The notes beneath the pieces are model-generated. The model did no database searches, had not been told where the DNA came from, and saw only the letters and a list, made by a program, of their open reading frames with translations. From Gemmatimonadota bacterium (lineage in GTDB: Bacteria > Gemmatimonadota > Gemmatimonadetes > Gemmatimonadales > Gemmatimonadaceae): DNA of 32,700 nucleotides. A program made the translations under genes and the position numbers. The DNA is taken from assembly GCA_028287285.1 (NCBI GenBank), contig JAQBPY010000152.1, positions 1 through 32,700 on the forward strand, given 5' to 3'. This document shows positions 23,821 through 31,427 of the stretch, one piece after another. Positions within the stretch are counted from its first letter, which is position 1; each line of letters begins with the position of its first letter.

Positions 23821-25920
23821 TCAACCCAGCGACTCCAGGGAGTCGTGCAGGAGCTCCGCCGAGGCGGGGCGCGAATCCCGCTCTTTCGCCATTGCGCGCA
23901 TCACGATCGAGCTGAGCGAAATGGGGATCTCGTCGAACAGCTCATGCGGCGTGGGCGGAGTCTCCTCGAGCACCTTGGCGATGAGGGCAATTGGAGAAGT
24001 CGCCTCGAACGGCAGGCGCCCCGTAAGGCATTCATAGAGCACGACGCCTGCCGAATAGATGTCCGCGCGCGCGTCGAGCTCGTCGCCGAGCAGCTGCTCG
24101 GGCGACATGTAGTCCGGCGTGCCAATGACCATGCCGGCCGCGGTCAACCCCTGCTGCGGCGCGCGCGACGCCAGCCGCGCAATACCAAAGTCCATCACCT
24201 TCAAGGTACCATTCCGCTCGACCACCATGTTCTGGGGCTTGATGTCGCGGTGTATCACGCCGGCGTCATGCGCAACTTCGAGCGCACGACAGAGCTGCTT
24301 TGCGATTGGTAGCATGACCTGTACCGGCAATCGGCCGCGCTGCCTGACCAGATCCTTGAGCGACGTGCCTTCCACGAACTCCATCGTGATGAAGTACAGC
24401 CCGCGCGCTTCACCCAGGTCATGCGTGCGAACGACGTTGCGGTGCGAAATCTTGCGCGCGAGCCGGATTTCGCTCTTGAACCGTTCGAGTGCGGTGGTGT
24501 CCTGGGCAAGCATCTCGGGCTTGAGCGTCTTGATGGCCACTACTTCCTGAAGCTCGCGATCCACGGCACGATATACCATGCCCATGCCGCCGGCGCCGAG
24601 CAGTGCCTTGATGTCGTAGCGTACACCGAGTGACTGGCCTGGCGCGAGTATCCCGCCAACCGGTGCCCTTGCGTCCTGCATCATCTGGGTCGCATCGGAG
24701 TCACCTCCAACCACCGTCGCCGTATTCATCGCGCGGCCGCCGCCAAGAAAATCCACGAGTGCCTGCTTTTCACGAAGATCAGTCAGCAATCGCCGAACCG
24801 CCTCTGCAAGCGTTCCGATCTCGTCATCGCCGTGCGCCGGGATCTCCGCCGCATAGTCACCGTCTGCCGCACGGCGTGTTGCACCGACGAGCGCCTGCAC
24901 CGGCCGCACGATCTGACGCGTGATCGCACCCGACAGGAGAAATGCCACAATGAGTCCAAGCGCACCAGTAAGCAGCAACCCCTTGCGCAGGCTGTAGTAT
25001 GGCGCGAGCTCCGCGTCGAGCGAGCGCAACGACAGGAACCCGCCAACTGGTGCACCGGCCGCACTGAGCAACGGGGTCATCTGGCCGATGTACGCCTTTC
25101 CACCCAGAGAGAGATCAGTGCGGTCACTGGTGGTGCCCATGGCAGACGCCTTCTTCCTCTTCGAGGAATCCGGTACGCCCGCCGCTCTCGGCTTTGTCGT
25201 CGTGGTATCGCTCATGCGCTCGCGAACCTCCTGCTGCAACGCATCGCGATCGGCGGCGGCAACGGTGGCCCCCGCCACGTGCGGGGCACCCTTCTTGTCG
25301 ATGACATAGAACGCCACCTCACTGCCCGTTGCTTCGCCAATGGCCTTGGCGAGTGAATCACCCACCTGCAGCGCGCCCATGATCACCCCCGCCACACTCT
25401 GCGAGTTGGTGGAGTTCAGGTTCTTGAGAATCGGCAGTGCGACCAACTGGACGATTACGGAATCGCCCGTCACGCCAAATCCGCTCATCGCATTTCCGCC
25501 CAGTGCGCCCACCACCAGCGGTGACCGCGAGACGTCGCCACCCTTGGCGCCGCGATCATCACTCCTGGCCAGCACCACCGCGTTCGTGTCGATGATCTGC
25601 GCCCACCGTGCGCCGCTCGCCGCGACCGCTTCGCCCGATTGATCATAGGCGTTGTTACCTGTGGTGTCCGCAAAGACGGTGGTCACGATCATTGGGTTCG
25701 CAGCCCACACGCCAATGCCCTTTGCCAGCTCCTTCTGCCGCGCCTGCAACTGCTCGGCGATGCGGGCATTCGTCTCACTCAAGCCCCGGTCGATCGCGTG
25801 TTCGGCAGAAGCGCGCGCCGAGGCCGACGTCACCACGAGCGTGGCAACGAGGAGGGCAGTGACGATGGCGGCCGTGCTGAGGAAGATCTTGAGGGAAAGG
25901 CCGAACCGGGGCATTACCAT
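23821..25920 (-). CDS. Membrane Ser/Thr protein kinase with periplasmic sensor and HAMP domain
   Basis: A 699-residue protein built like a chemoreceptor at its front and a Hanks-type kinase at its back. TM1 is about 11-31; a periplasmic region (about 32-312) resembles Cache-type sensors, including WAQIIDTNAVVLARS; TM2 is 313-333; a HAMP domain (about 334-386) contains the RPVQALVGATRRAADGDY segment and DDEIGTLAEA. The kinase domain (433-699) has the glycine loop GAGGMG (442-447), VAIK (Lys464), HRDIKPQN (557-564, catalytic Asp559), DFG (577-579) and TPDYMSPEQ, so it should be active and is an RD kinase. Most bacterial Ser/Thr kinases have the kinase domain N-terminal to the membrane segment; here the order is reversed, with input through HAMP. 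It is followed after six bases by a histidine kinase gene. A repeat-filled spacer precedes it. ATG 25920 is preferred; ATG 25914 is an alternative. Confidence 0.93.
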   Translation of the reverse strand: MVMPRFGLSLKIFLSTAAIVTALLVATLVVTSASARASAEHAIDRGLSETNARIAEQLQARQKELAKGIGVWAANPMIVTTVFADTTGNNAYDQSGEAVAASGARWAQIIDTNAVVLARSDDRGAKGGDVSRSPLVVGALGGNAMSGFGVTGDSVIVQLVALPILKNLNSTNSQSVAGVIMGALQVGDSLAKAIGEATGSEVAFYVIDKKGAPHVAGATVAAADRDALQQEVRERMSDTTTTKPRAAGVPDSSKRKKASAMGTTSDRTDLSLGGKAYIGQMTPLLSAAGAPVGGFLSLRSLDAELAPYYSLRKGLLLTGALGLIVAFLLSGAITRQIVRPVQALVGATRRAADGDYAAEIPAHGDDEIGTLAEAVRRLLTDLREKQALVDFLGGGRAMNTATVVGGDSDATQMMQDARAPVGGILAPGQSLGVRYDIKALLGAGGMGMVYRAVDRELQEVVAIKTLKPEMLAQDTTALERFKSEIRLARKISHRNVVRTHDLGEARGLYFITMEFVEGTSLKDLVRQRGRLPVQVMLPIAKQLCRALEVAHDAGVIHRDIKPQNMVVERNGTLKVMDFGIARLASRAPQQGLTAAGMVIGTPDYMSPEQLLGDELDARADIYSAGVVLYECLTGRLPFEATSPIALIAKVLEETPPTPHELFDEIPISLSSIVMRAMAKERDSRPASAELLHDSLESLG

Positions 25921-25930
25921 TGGTGTTGGT

Positions 25931-25977
25931 TGTCATCCCGCACGAGCGACAGCGAAAGGCCGAACACGGACATGACA
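25931..25977. repeat. TGTCATCC-type dispersed repeat, copy 1
   Basis: This 47-base copy starts TGTCATCCCGCACGAGCGAC and ends in ATGACA, the inverse of its first six bases. Its first 25 bases recur in copy 2 exactly 50 bases later with two mismatches (27 with two mismatches if the preceding GT is included). It lies between the cupredoxin gene stop and the Ser/Thr kinase start. Together with copy 2 it makes the near-palindrome ATGACAAGTTGTCAT (25972-25986). Confidence 0.8.
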
Positions 25978-25980
25978 AGT

Positions 25981-26052
25981 TGTCATCCCGCACGAGTGAC
26001 AACGAGTGTCGGGATATCCTTGCACTACTCCGCACAGCGCATGCGGATGACA
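25981..26052. repeat. TGTCATCC-type dispersed repeat, copy 2, with terminal inverted repeats
   Basis: This 72-base copy begins TGTCATCC and ends GGATGACA, perfect 8-base inverted ends, and internally reads CGAGTGACAACGAGTG then GGGATATCC. It is non-coding and sits 9 bases downstream (minus strand) of the cupredoxin-like gene stop. The layout resembles small REP/MITE-like hairpin elements scattered between genes in many large bacterial genomes. A role in transcript stability or termination is possible. Confidence 0.78.
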
Positions 26053-26061
26053 GAACCCTTT

Positions 26062-26742
26062 CTAGTACCGGTCGCCGTTCGCGTTCGTGTACTCCTGTCC
26101 CAGCTTGTTCTTGTGCTGCACGAACCGGTAGCCGCTCGCATCCAGCTCGATGCGCCCCGTGGCAGCGCCGCCCGCCGTCACGACGACGGCCTTTTCGAGA
26201 GCCACTGCCCGGTCGTGCCAAACATGCATCGTGTACGTACCGGCGGGTACGTTGGCTACGCTGAACCGCCCGTCATCGCCGGCCTGGGCATAGTACGGCG
26301 ACTTCATCACGACAACGTAGCCCGTCATGCGCGGGTGGATGTTACAATAGATGGGGAAAACCCCCGCCTCCCTGAACGTCTGCTCTCCAGTCTTGCCGCG
26401 ACCGTAGACTCCCGTGTCGAACGCACCATTCACGGCCTTGGAAAAAACGTTGTGACTGAACGAGTCTTCGTTGGGAAATTCCACCTTGCTCCCTTCCGCC
26501 ACCGCGCGAACGCGTGGCGAAAACTGCCGGCCCGAGAGCCGGATGGTGGTCTTTGAGGGACTGTTGCGGCGCGCAGCACCTGTCGGCTCGAGCCAGACGA
26601 TGACGTCGGCAAGATCTTCGGACGACTCACCCGGGCGCTCGATGAGGCTGACCTGGCCTGACACGGCGCCCTGCGCCGCCAGCGCCGGTGCACAGACGCA
26701 GATCAATAGCGCCGCATGGCGCGCAGCCGATAGAACCCCCAT
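26062..26742 (-). CDS. Secreted cupredoxin-like protein (methylamine-utilisation/carboxypeptidase-regulatory-like)
   Basis: A 226-residue exported protein. The signal peptide runs about 1-23 (MGVLSAARHAALLICVC, then APALAA). The central domain has the plastocyanin-like pattern VEFPNEDSFSHNVFS, then FDTGVYGRGK, then FPIYCNIHPRM; His97, Cys133, His136 and Met139 form a complete type-1 copper ligand set. The C-terminal part (FSVANVPAGTYTMHVWHD, about 160-177) is a carboxypeptidase-regulatory-like beta sandwich. It is probably a periplasmic or surface copper protein in electron transfer or redox sensing; the partner is unknown. The reading frame is open far upstream, but a strong Shine-Dalgarno sequence fixes the start at 26742. 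It is divergent from a predicted outer-membrane protein, whose start is only 25 to 40 bases away. Confidence 0.87.
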   Translation of the reverse strand: MGVLSAARHAALLICVCAPALAAQGAVSGQVSLIERPGESSEDLADVIVWLEPTGAARRNSPSKTTIRLSGRQFSPRVRAVAEGSKVEFPNEDSFSHNVFSKAVNGAFDTGVYGRGKTGEQTFREAGVFPIYCNIHPRMTGYVVVMKSPYYAQAGDDGRFSVANVPAGTYTMHVWHDRAVALEKAVVVTAGGAATGRIELDASGYRFVQHKNKLGQEYTNANGDRY

Positions 26743-26744
26743 GC

Positions 26745-26755
26745 TTCCCTCTCCC
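26745..26755 (-). promoter_or_regulatory. Ribosome binding site that decides the start of the cupredoxin-like gene
   Basis: The minus strand reads GGGAGAGGGAAGC immediately before ATG 26742, with GGAG eight bases from the start codon. It is one of the best Shine-Dalgarno sequences in the window. The same start gives a complete signal peptide, which supports it over the upstream in-frame starts. Confidence 0.75.
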
Positions 26756-26767
26756 GCAAATAGCCGC

Positions 26768-28111
26768 ATGACTGACTCCATGATGGAGACGCCAGTGAAC
26801 AGTGTGCCGTGGCGGGCCGCAACGTCAAGCATCGCGCTCCTCGCGCTGATCCTGCTGGCCGGCGTGGTACTGCCCATGGAGCTATACGCGCAACGGCCCG
26901 CCTCCGGTTCCTCGGCCGATTCGGCACGAGCGGCCGCGGACTCCCTGGCCGCACGCCTGCGACGCGCCGAGGAGGCCATTGCGCTCCTGCACCAGCAGCT
27001 GGGCGAGCAGGCGTCGACGGCCGTGACCACGCGAAGCCGCATGCAGCTGGAATTGACCGGGCGGATAGCAGTTCACTCGTTCTACAATGATGGACGGGTG
27101 AATAATGTGGACGACCCTCAAATTGCACGGCCAGACTCAGCATCCAGCATACCGAGCTCAGCATTTGGAATGGCCATCCGCCAGACGACGCTTGGCGCCG
27201 TCATCACGGCGCGAGATGTTCTGGGTGGACGTTTTGTCGGTGACATCGACGTCGATTTCTTTGGCGGCCAGCAACCCAGCAGCGGCGGCCGCAATTTTCC
27301 CCTCATGCGGGTGCGTACCGCGCGCGGTACGGTGAAATGGCCCAACGGCGAGATCATGGTCGGGCAGGAGTCTCCATTGATTGTCGGCGTCAACCCCATT
27401 ACACCAGCGGCCATTGGCACGCCCGATTTTGCGACGGCCGGCAATCTCTGGCTCTGGCTTCCCCAGGCGCGCGGAACGATCGAGACCAGTGGGCGCGTGC
27501 GGTTCGCGCTCCAGGGTGCCGTAATCGGGAACATTACCGGCGACGGCGTCGGCACCTTTGACACGGACGCAGACGCGGCCGAAAAAACCGGACGTCCCGC
27601 AGGCGAGGGACGACTGCGTGTGCGATGGGGTGAGGACGAGCGTGCGGGTGAAGTGGGGTGCGGCGGTCACGTGGGCTGGGTGGCTGTTCCTGCCGCGACT
27701 CGTCAAACGAATGCGGTGGCATGCGACGCACACATTTCGCTGATGTCCGGGGTGGAAATCCGCGGTGAGGCGTATTCCGGCCGGGGACTGCGCGGACTTG
27801 GCGGTGGCGGCATCTCGCAGAACATCGGGCGCTCGGCGGCGCCGCTCTCCGACAAGGGTGGGTGGGGCCAGCTCAATGTCGACGTCCACCCCGTCGTGCG
27901 AGTGGGCGCCGGATTTGGCGAGGACCAGCCTGATGAGCCCGACGTGCCCGCCGGTGGCCGGCTGAACAACCAGGCGCTGGCCGCGTACACCATCATCAAG
28001 CCAGGCGGCCCCGTGTTCCTCGGCGTCGAGCTTCGCCGGTTGACGACACGTTACGCCACGGGCTCCGTGCGCAACAACCACATCAGCATTTCAACGGGCT
28101 TCGAGTTCTAG
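26768..28111 (+). CDS. Predicted outer-membrane beta-barrel protein (porin-like)
   Basis: A 447-residue exported protein. A signal peptide covers the N-terminus (SIALLALILLAGVVLPMELYAQ, cleavage near Ala-Gln). Next is a short coiled coil (ADSLAARLRRAEEAIALLHQ and beyond), as seen in trimeric porins that carry a periplasmic stalk. The rest alternates polar and hydrophobic residues, beginning QLELTGRIAVHSFYNDG, with many glycines and with the terminal NHISISTGFEF ending in phenylalanine, the usual signal for barrel insertion. The substrate is unknown. ATG 26768 is given; ATG 26780 or 26783 would shorten the protein by four or five residues and fit the signal peptide equally well. It diverges from a copper-type protein gene, so a joint role in metal or redox exchange at the envelope is possible. 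Confidence 0.8.
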   Translation: MTDSMMETPVNSVPWRAATSSIALLALILLAGVVLPMELYAQRPASGSSADSARAAADSLAARLRRAEEAIALLHQQLGEQASTAVTTRSRMQLELTGRIAVHSFYNDGRVNNVDDPQIARPDSASSIPSSAFGMAIRQTTLGAVITARDVLGGRFVGDIDVDFFGGQQPSSGGRNFPLMRVRTARGTVKWPNGEIMVGQESPLIVGVNPITPAAIGTPDFATAGNLWLWLPQARGTIETSGRVRFALQGAVIGNITGDGVGTFDTDADAAEKTGRPAGEGRLRVRWGEDERAGEVGCGGHVGWVAVPAATRQTNAVACDAHISLMSGVEIRGEAYSGRGLRGLGGGGISQNIGRSAAPLSDKGGWGQLNVDVHPVVRVGAGFGEDQPDEPDVPAGGRLNNQALAAYTIIKPGGPVFLGVELRRLTTRYATGSVRNNHISISTGFEF

Positions 28112-28190
28112 CGCGTACCCACTCAAAGAAGGACGAATCAAGTCCATTGGGCGGATTCGCCGTGATGAACGGCAGATTTGTTGAATGATC

Positions 28191-28215
28191 GTCTTTCGCT
28201 CCGCTCAGGATGACA
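28191..28215 (-). repeat. TGTCATCC-type repeat copy overlapping the end of a kinase gene
   Basis: On the minus strand 28215-28191 reads TGTCATCCTGAGCGGAGCGA followed by AAGAC, sharing TGTCATCC and AGCGAAAG with the copies at 25931 and 25981. It contains the last codons and TGA stop (28207-28205) of the kinase gene 28205-29959. The rest of the 93-base gap to the porin-like gene holds nothing I can identify. Confidence 0.7.
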
Positions 28216-29959
28216 CATCCCGCTCGTCTGCAGAAGTGGGAATCGTGAGACGGAAGGTGCTGCCCACACCGAGCTCGGATTCAATCTCCAGCGTGCCGTG
28301 CAGCATCTCGGCCAACCGCCGCGAAATCGGCAGCCCCAAGCCCGTCCCCTCCGTGAGCTGCGTCTTGCCGAGCTGCACGAATTCGTCGAAGATCTTTTCG
28401 CGGTCGGTGGGCGCGATACCCTCGCCCTGATCGATCACCTCGATCATGACGCCGCCATCCGGCTGCGGGATCGAACGTACCTTGATGGGTTTTCCACGCC
28501 CGAACTTGATGGCATTCGAGAGCAGGTTGAGCAGGATCTGCCGCAGGCGGCGCGGATCGCTCACTACCTTCGCTTCGTTGCTCTGGTGCTCGATGGACAG
28601 CGTGGAGCCATACTGATCGGCGAGCGGGCGCACCGTGACGAACAAGTCCTCGAGTAACCCCGGAAAGACGACGGGCTGCAAGCGAAGGTCGATCTTGCCG
28701 GCTTCGATCTTCGAGAGGTCGAGCACGTCGTTCACGAGCTCGAGCAGGTGCTTCGCTGCCTTGTGCGTTCTCGTGATTCCTTCCACCTGCTTTTCGTTGA
28801 GCGGGCCGTAGATGTTCTCGAGCAGCAGCGTGCTGTAGCCTAGCACTGCATTGATCGGCGTGCGCAGCTCGTGGCTCATGGACGCATAGAACCGGCTGCG
28901 CGCCGCCATGGCCCGCTCGAGCTCCTGTTGCCGCTCGGCAAGTTCTTCGTTGAGCGCCTTGAGCTCGATCATTGCCCCCGCAAGGGACCGCGCCTGTGCA
29001 TGCAGGTCACGCTCGATTCGCATGCGCTCCGAGATGTCGCGCAGGATGATCGTGTACGTACGCTTGCCACGCACCTCCAGGTAGCTTGCTGCTGCCTCCA
29101 CGGGAAATTCCTCTCCATCCGCGCGAACGCCGGTGAATGCGAGCACGTGCTCCGCTTCGTGATGACCGGGCTCGTTGTCCATCGCGCTCATCGTCTGCGC
29201 GCTGGACGCAACATGGTCGAACGTTTCCTGGCGGGCGGCGTTCGGGAAGAAGCGGCGGACGTCGCTCTTCATGGCAACCGAGGCCGGCGTGTCGAACATG
29301 CGTTCGGCCGCATTGTTGAAGAGCTGGATCTTGCCGTCGGTGTCGAAGGCGATGATCGCATCCATCGCCGAGCCGACGATCTCGGAAAAGCGCGATTCCG
29401 ATTCGTAGATCTCGCGCATGTGCCGCAGCTCGAGCTCGCGGCGCTGCGAGTCGGCAAGCAGATGCTGCTGCGCAACGATCTGGCGCTGCTTCTGGTACAG
29501 GTCGACGAAGACGTTGACCTTGGAGCGAAGGATGTCGGGCTGGAAGGGCTTGGAGATGTAATCCACCGCGCCCACCGCGTAGCCCTCGAACACGTACTCC
29601 TCGTCCTTGCTGATGGCCGAGAGAAAAATGATGGGGATGTATTTCGTGCGCTCGCGTGCCTTGATGAGCCGCGCCGTCTCGAATCCACTGATGCCCGGCA
29701 TCTGCACGTCGAGGAGGATCATCGCCACATTGTGCGTGAGCAGCTTGCGCAGCGCCTCGTCGCCGGAGCCGGCGCGCACGAGTGTCTGGCCAAGGGGCTC
29801 GAGAATGGCCTCCAGGGCGAGCAGGTTTTCGGGCCGGTCGTCCACGAGCAGGATCTCGACCGGCTGCTGCGGCATCGGGAACGCATCCGTGGCGGGAGAC
29901 GCGCTGATGGCGCTGACCATGTTCGCGGAATCCGGTGACGTCACGCCGGGAGCTCCCAT
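28205..29959 (-). CDS. Histidine kinase with N-terminal receiver, REC-PAS-HisKA-HATPase
   Basis: A 584-residue soluble protein with a receiver first: about 34-152, Asp84 in ILLDVQMPGISG and Lys137 in ISKPF. A coiled coil leads to a PAS domain (about 187-312, ending LRDISERMR), a second coiled coil (315-350), HisKA with His363 in SMSHELRTPINAVLGY, and a catalytic domain with N-box NLLSNAIKF (Asn482), DQGEG (510-514), FDEFVQL and GTGLG (538-542). The receiver-first order suggests it is itself regulated by an upstream kinase, probably the large three-receiver hybrid at the right edge. Its ATG overlaps the CheB stop (TGATG), so translation is coupled. The final residues DVSS and the stop come from a dispersed repeat, which may have replaced the original C-terminus. 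Confidence 0.94.
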   Translation of the reverse strand: MGAPGVTSPDSANMVSAISASPATDAFPMPQQPVEILLVDDRPENLLALEAILEPLGQTLVRAGSGDEALRKLLTHNVAMILLDVQMPGISGFETARLIKARERTKYIPIIFLSAISKDEEYVFEGYAVGAVDYISKPFQPDILRSKVNVFVDLYQKQRQIVAQQHLLADSQRRELELRHMREIYESESRFSEIVGSAMDAIIAFDTDGKIQLFNNAAERMFDTPASVAMKSDVRRFFPNAARQETFDHVASSAQTMSAMDNEPGHHEAEHVLAFTGVRADGEEFPVEAAASYLEVRGKRTYTIILRDISERMRIERDLHAQARSLAGAMIELKALNEELAERQQELERAMAARSRFYASMSHELRTPINAVLGYSTLLLENIYGPLNEKQVEGITRTHKAAKHLLELVNDVLDLSKIEAGKIDLRLQPVVFPGLLEDLFVTVRPLADQYGSTLSIEHQSNEAKVVSDPRRLRQILLNLLSNAIKFGRGKPIKVRSIPQPDGGVMIEVIDQGEGIAPTDREKIFDEFVQLGKTQLTEGTGLGLPISRRLAEMLHGTLEIESELGVGSTFRLTIPTSADERDVSS

Positions 29960-30558
29960 CAGATGTGCCGCTCCTGTGGCGCCGTCGGCAGCACGGCGAG
30001 ATAGCGAATCAGCTCCGGCAGCGGCATCACGCGCGCGCGGGGCACAGAGCGCACGGCCGACGCCGGCATCGTTGGACTTTCGGCGGTGACGGGATCCTGG
30101 ATGAGCGCGAGGCCCCCGCGGTCGAAGATGCGCCGCAGCCCGTTGCTGCCATCGGAGTTTGCTCCGGTGAGGACGACACCCACCGCGCGATGGGCGTAGC
30201 TGTCGGCGGCAGAAAGAAATGCCACGTCGATGGAGGGGCGGCTGAAACGGACCGGAGCTTCCGTGCTCAGCGAAAAGTGTCCTCGCTCCACGAGGGTGTG
30301 ATAGTCGGGCGGGGCAAGATACACCCGGCCTTGCTCAACAGGCATCTTGTCCTCGATCTCGCATACCTCCAGTTCCGACCGCTCCTGCAACAACGTACGA
30401 AGCAACTCGTCCGAATCCTTGTGTCTGTGCTGCACCAGCGTCACTGCCATGCCGAACGACTTGGGCAACCCGTTCACGAGCGCGCGCAGTGCCGCGAGCC
30501 CGCCCCACGAAGTACCGACTACCACGAGATCGTAGCCCACGTCGTTCGTTTCCGACAC
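29959..30558 (-). CDS. CheB-type methylesterase domain protein without receiver
   Basis: A 199-residue stand-alone CheB catalytic domain. CheB removes methyl groups from glutamyl residues of chemoreceptors and deamidates glutamine. The Ser-His-Asp triad is visible: Ser17 in VGTSWGG, His44 in LVQHRHKDS and Asp136 in LTGANSDGSNGL, with the family YLAPPDYH around 80-87. The usual N-terminal receiver is absent, so activity is not directly controlled by phosphorylation of this chain. The start is GTG 30558 within TAGTG, overlapping the CheR stop by one base, and the stop overlaps the next kinase start. No receptor gene is in the window, so the target may be a kinase or a distant receptor. Confidence 0.92.
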   Translation of the reverse strand: MSETNDVGYDLVVVGTSWGGLAALRALVNGLPKSFGMAVTLVQHRHKDSDELLRTLLQERSELEVCEIEDKMPVEQGRVYLAPPDYHTLVERGHFSLSTEAPVRFSRPSIDVAFLSAADSYAHRAVGVVLTGANSDGSNGLRRIFDRGGLALIQDPVTAESPTMPASAVRSVPRARVMPLPELIRYLAVLPTAPQERHI

Positions 30559-31427
30559 TAGTGCACCTTTCTGTAGAGCTTTTCAACCGAGCTGATCCTT
30601 TCGTAATGCGTCTCGAACTCGGAAAACTTCAACGATTCCTTGCTGCCGAGGGCGAGCGTTCCAAACATGACCAATGAGTCGTAGAAGAGCTTGTGCACGC
30701 GGTTCTGCAGCGTCTTGTCGAAGTAGATGAGGACATTCCGGCAGAAGATGACGTGGAACTCGCTGAACGACCGGTCGGTGACGAGGTTGTGCTGCGAGAA
30801 GACGACGTTTTTTGTCAGCGATGGCGAAAAGAGCGCGCCGTCATACTTTGCCGTGTAATACTCTGAAAACGACCGGATGCCGCCCGCGCGGATGTAGTTG
30901 TCCGTGTACTCCTGCATCCGGTCGAGTGGAAAGATTCCCTGTTTCGCGCGCTGGAGGACCACGTCGTTGATGTCCGTGGCATACAGGCGTGTGCGATCGT
31001 ACAGGCCCTCTTCCTCGAGCATGATGGCCATGGAGAATACTTCTTCTCCCGTGGAACACCCTGCGTGCCAGATGCGGATGAACGGATAGGTTCTCAGCAC
31101 TGGAATGATTTTTTCGCGGAACTCCAGGTAGAAGGTCGGGTCCCGGAACATCGTGGTGACGTTCACGGAAAGGTCGAGCAGCAATCTCTCCATGGCGTCG
31201 GCATCATGCAGGATCCGCGACTGCAATTCGGAAATCGTCTTCAGTCCTTCAGCCTCGACACGCTTCCAGAGCCGGCGCCGGATGGACCCGTAGGCGTACG
31301 ACCGAAAATCGAAGCCGAAGTGACGAAACACGCCTTCCAGGAGCAACTCGATCTCGAGCCGCTCCAGGTCGGCGTTGTACGTGAACGGCGGCCCAGGCAG
31401 GGGGCCCGGGTTCAACGGTAAAGCCAT
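30558..31427 (-). CDS. CheR-type protein-glutamate methyltransferase
   Basis: A 289-residue CheR. It transfers methyl groups from S-adenosylmethionine to receptor glutamates. The N-terminal helical domain (about 20-95; FGFDFRSYAYGSIRRRLWKR) precedes the catalytic fold with the SAM-binding loop HAGCSTGEEV (121-130), YATDIN (149-154) and FHVIFCRNVLIYF (224-236). ATG 31427 is chosen because it begins just upstream of the conserved domain; the open frame continues upstream inside the neighbouring receiver gene. The start overlaps that gene by 16 bases and the stop overlaps cheB by one base. The order receiver-rich kinase, cheR, cheB, kinase points to a dedicated methylation circuit rather than flagellar chemotaxis. 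Confidence 0.93.
   Translation of the reverse strand: MALPLNPGPLPGPPFTYNADLERLEIELLLEGVFRHFGFDFRSYAYGSIRRRLWKRVEAEGLKTISELQSRILHDADAMERLLLDLSVNVTTMFRDPTFYLEFREKIIPVLRTYPFIRIWHAGCSTGEEVFSMAIMLEEEGLYDRTRLYATDINDVVLQRAKQGIFPLDRMQEYTDNYIRAGGIRSFSEYYTAKYDGALFSPSLTKNVVFSQHNLVTDRSFSEFHVIFCRNVLIYFDKTLQNRVHKLFYDSLVMFGTLALGSKESLKFSEFETHYERISSVEKLYRKVH

Noticed and set aside
26471..26767. Longer N-terminus for the porin-like protein
   Set aside because: The extension would run antisense through the cupredoxin-like gene and push the signal peptide inside the protein.
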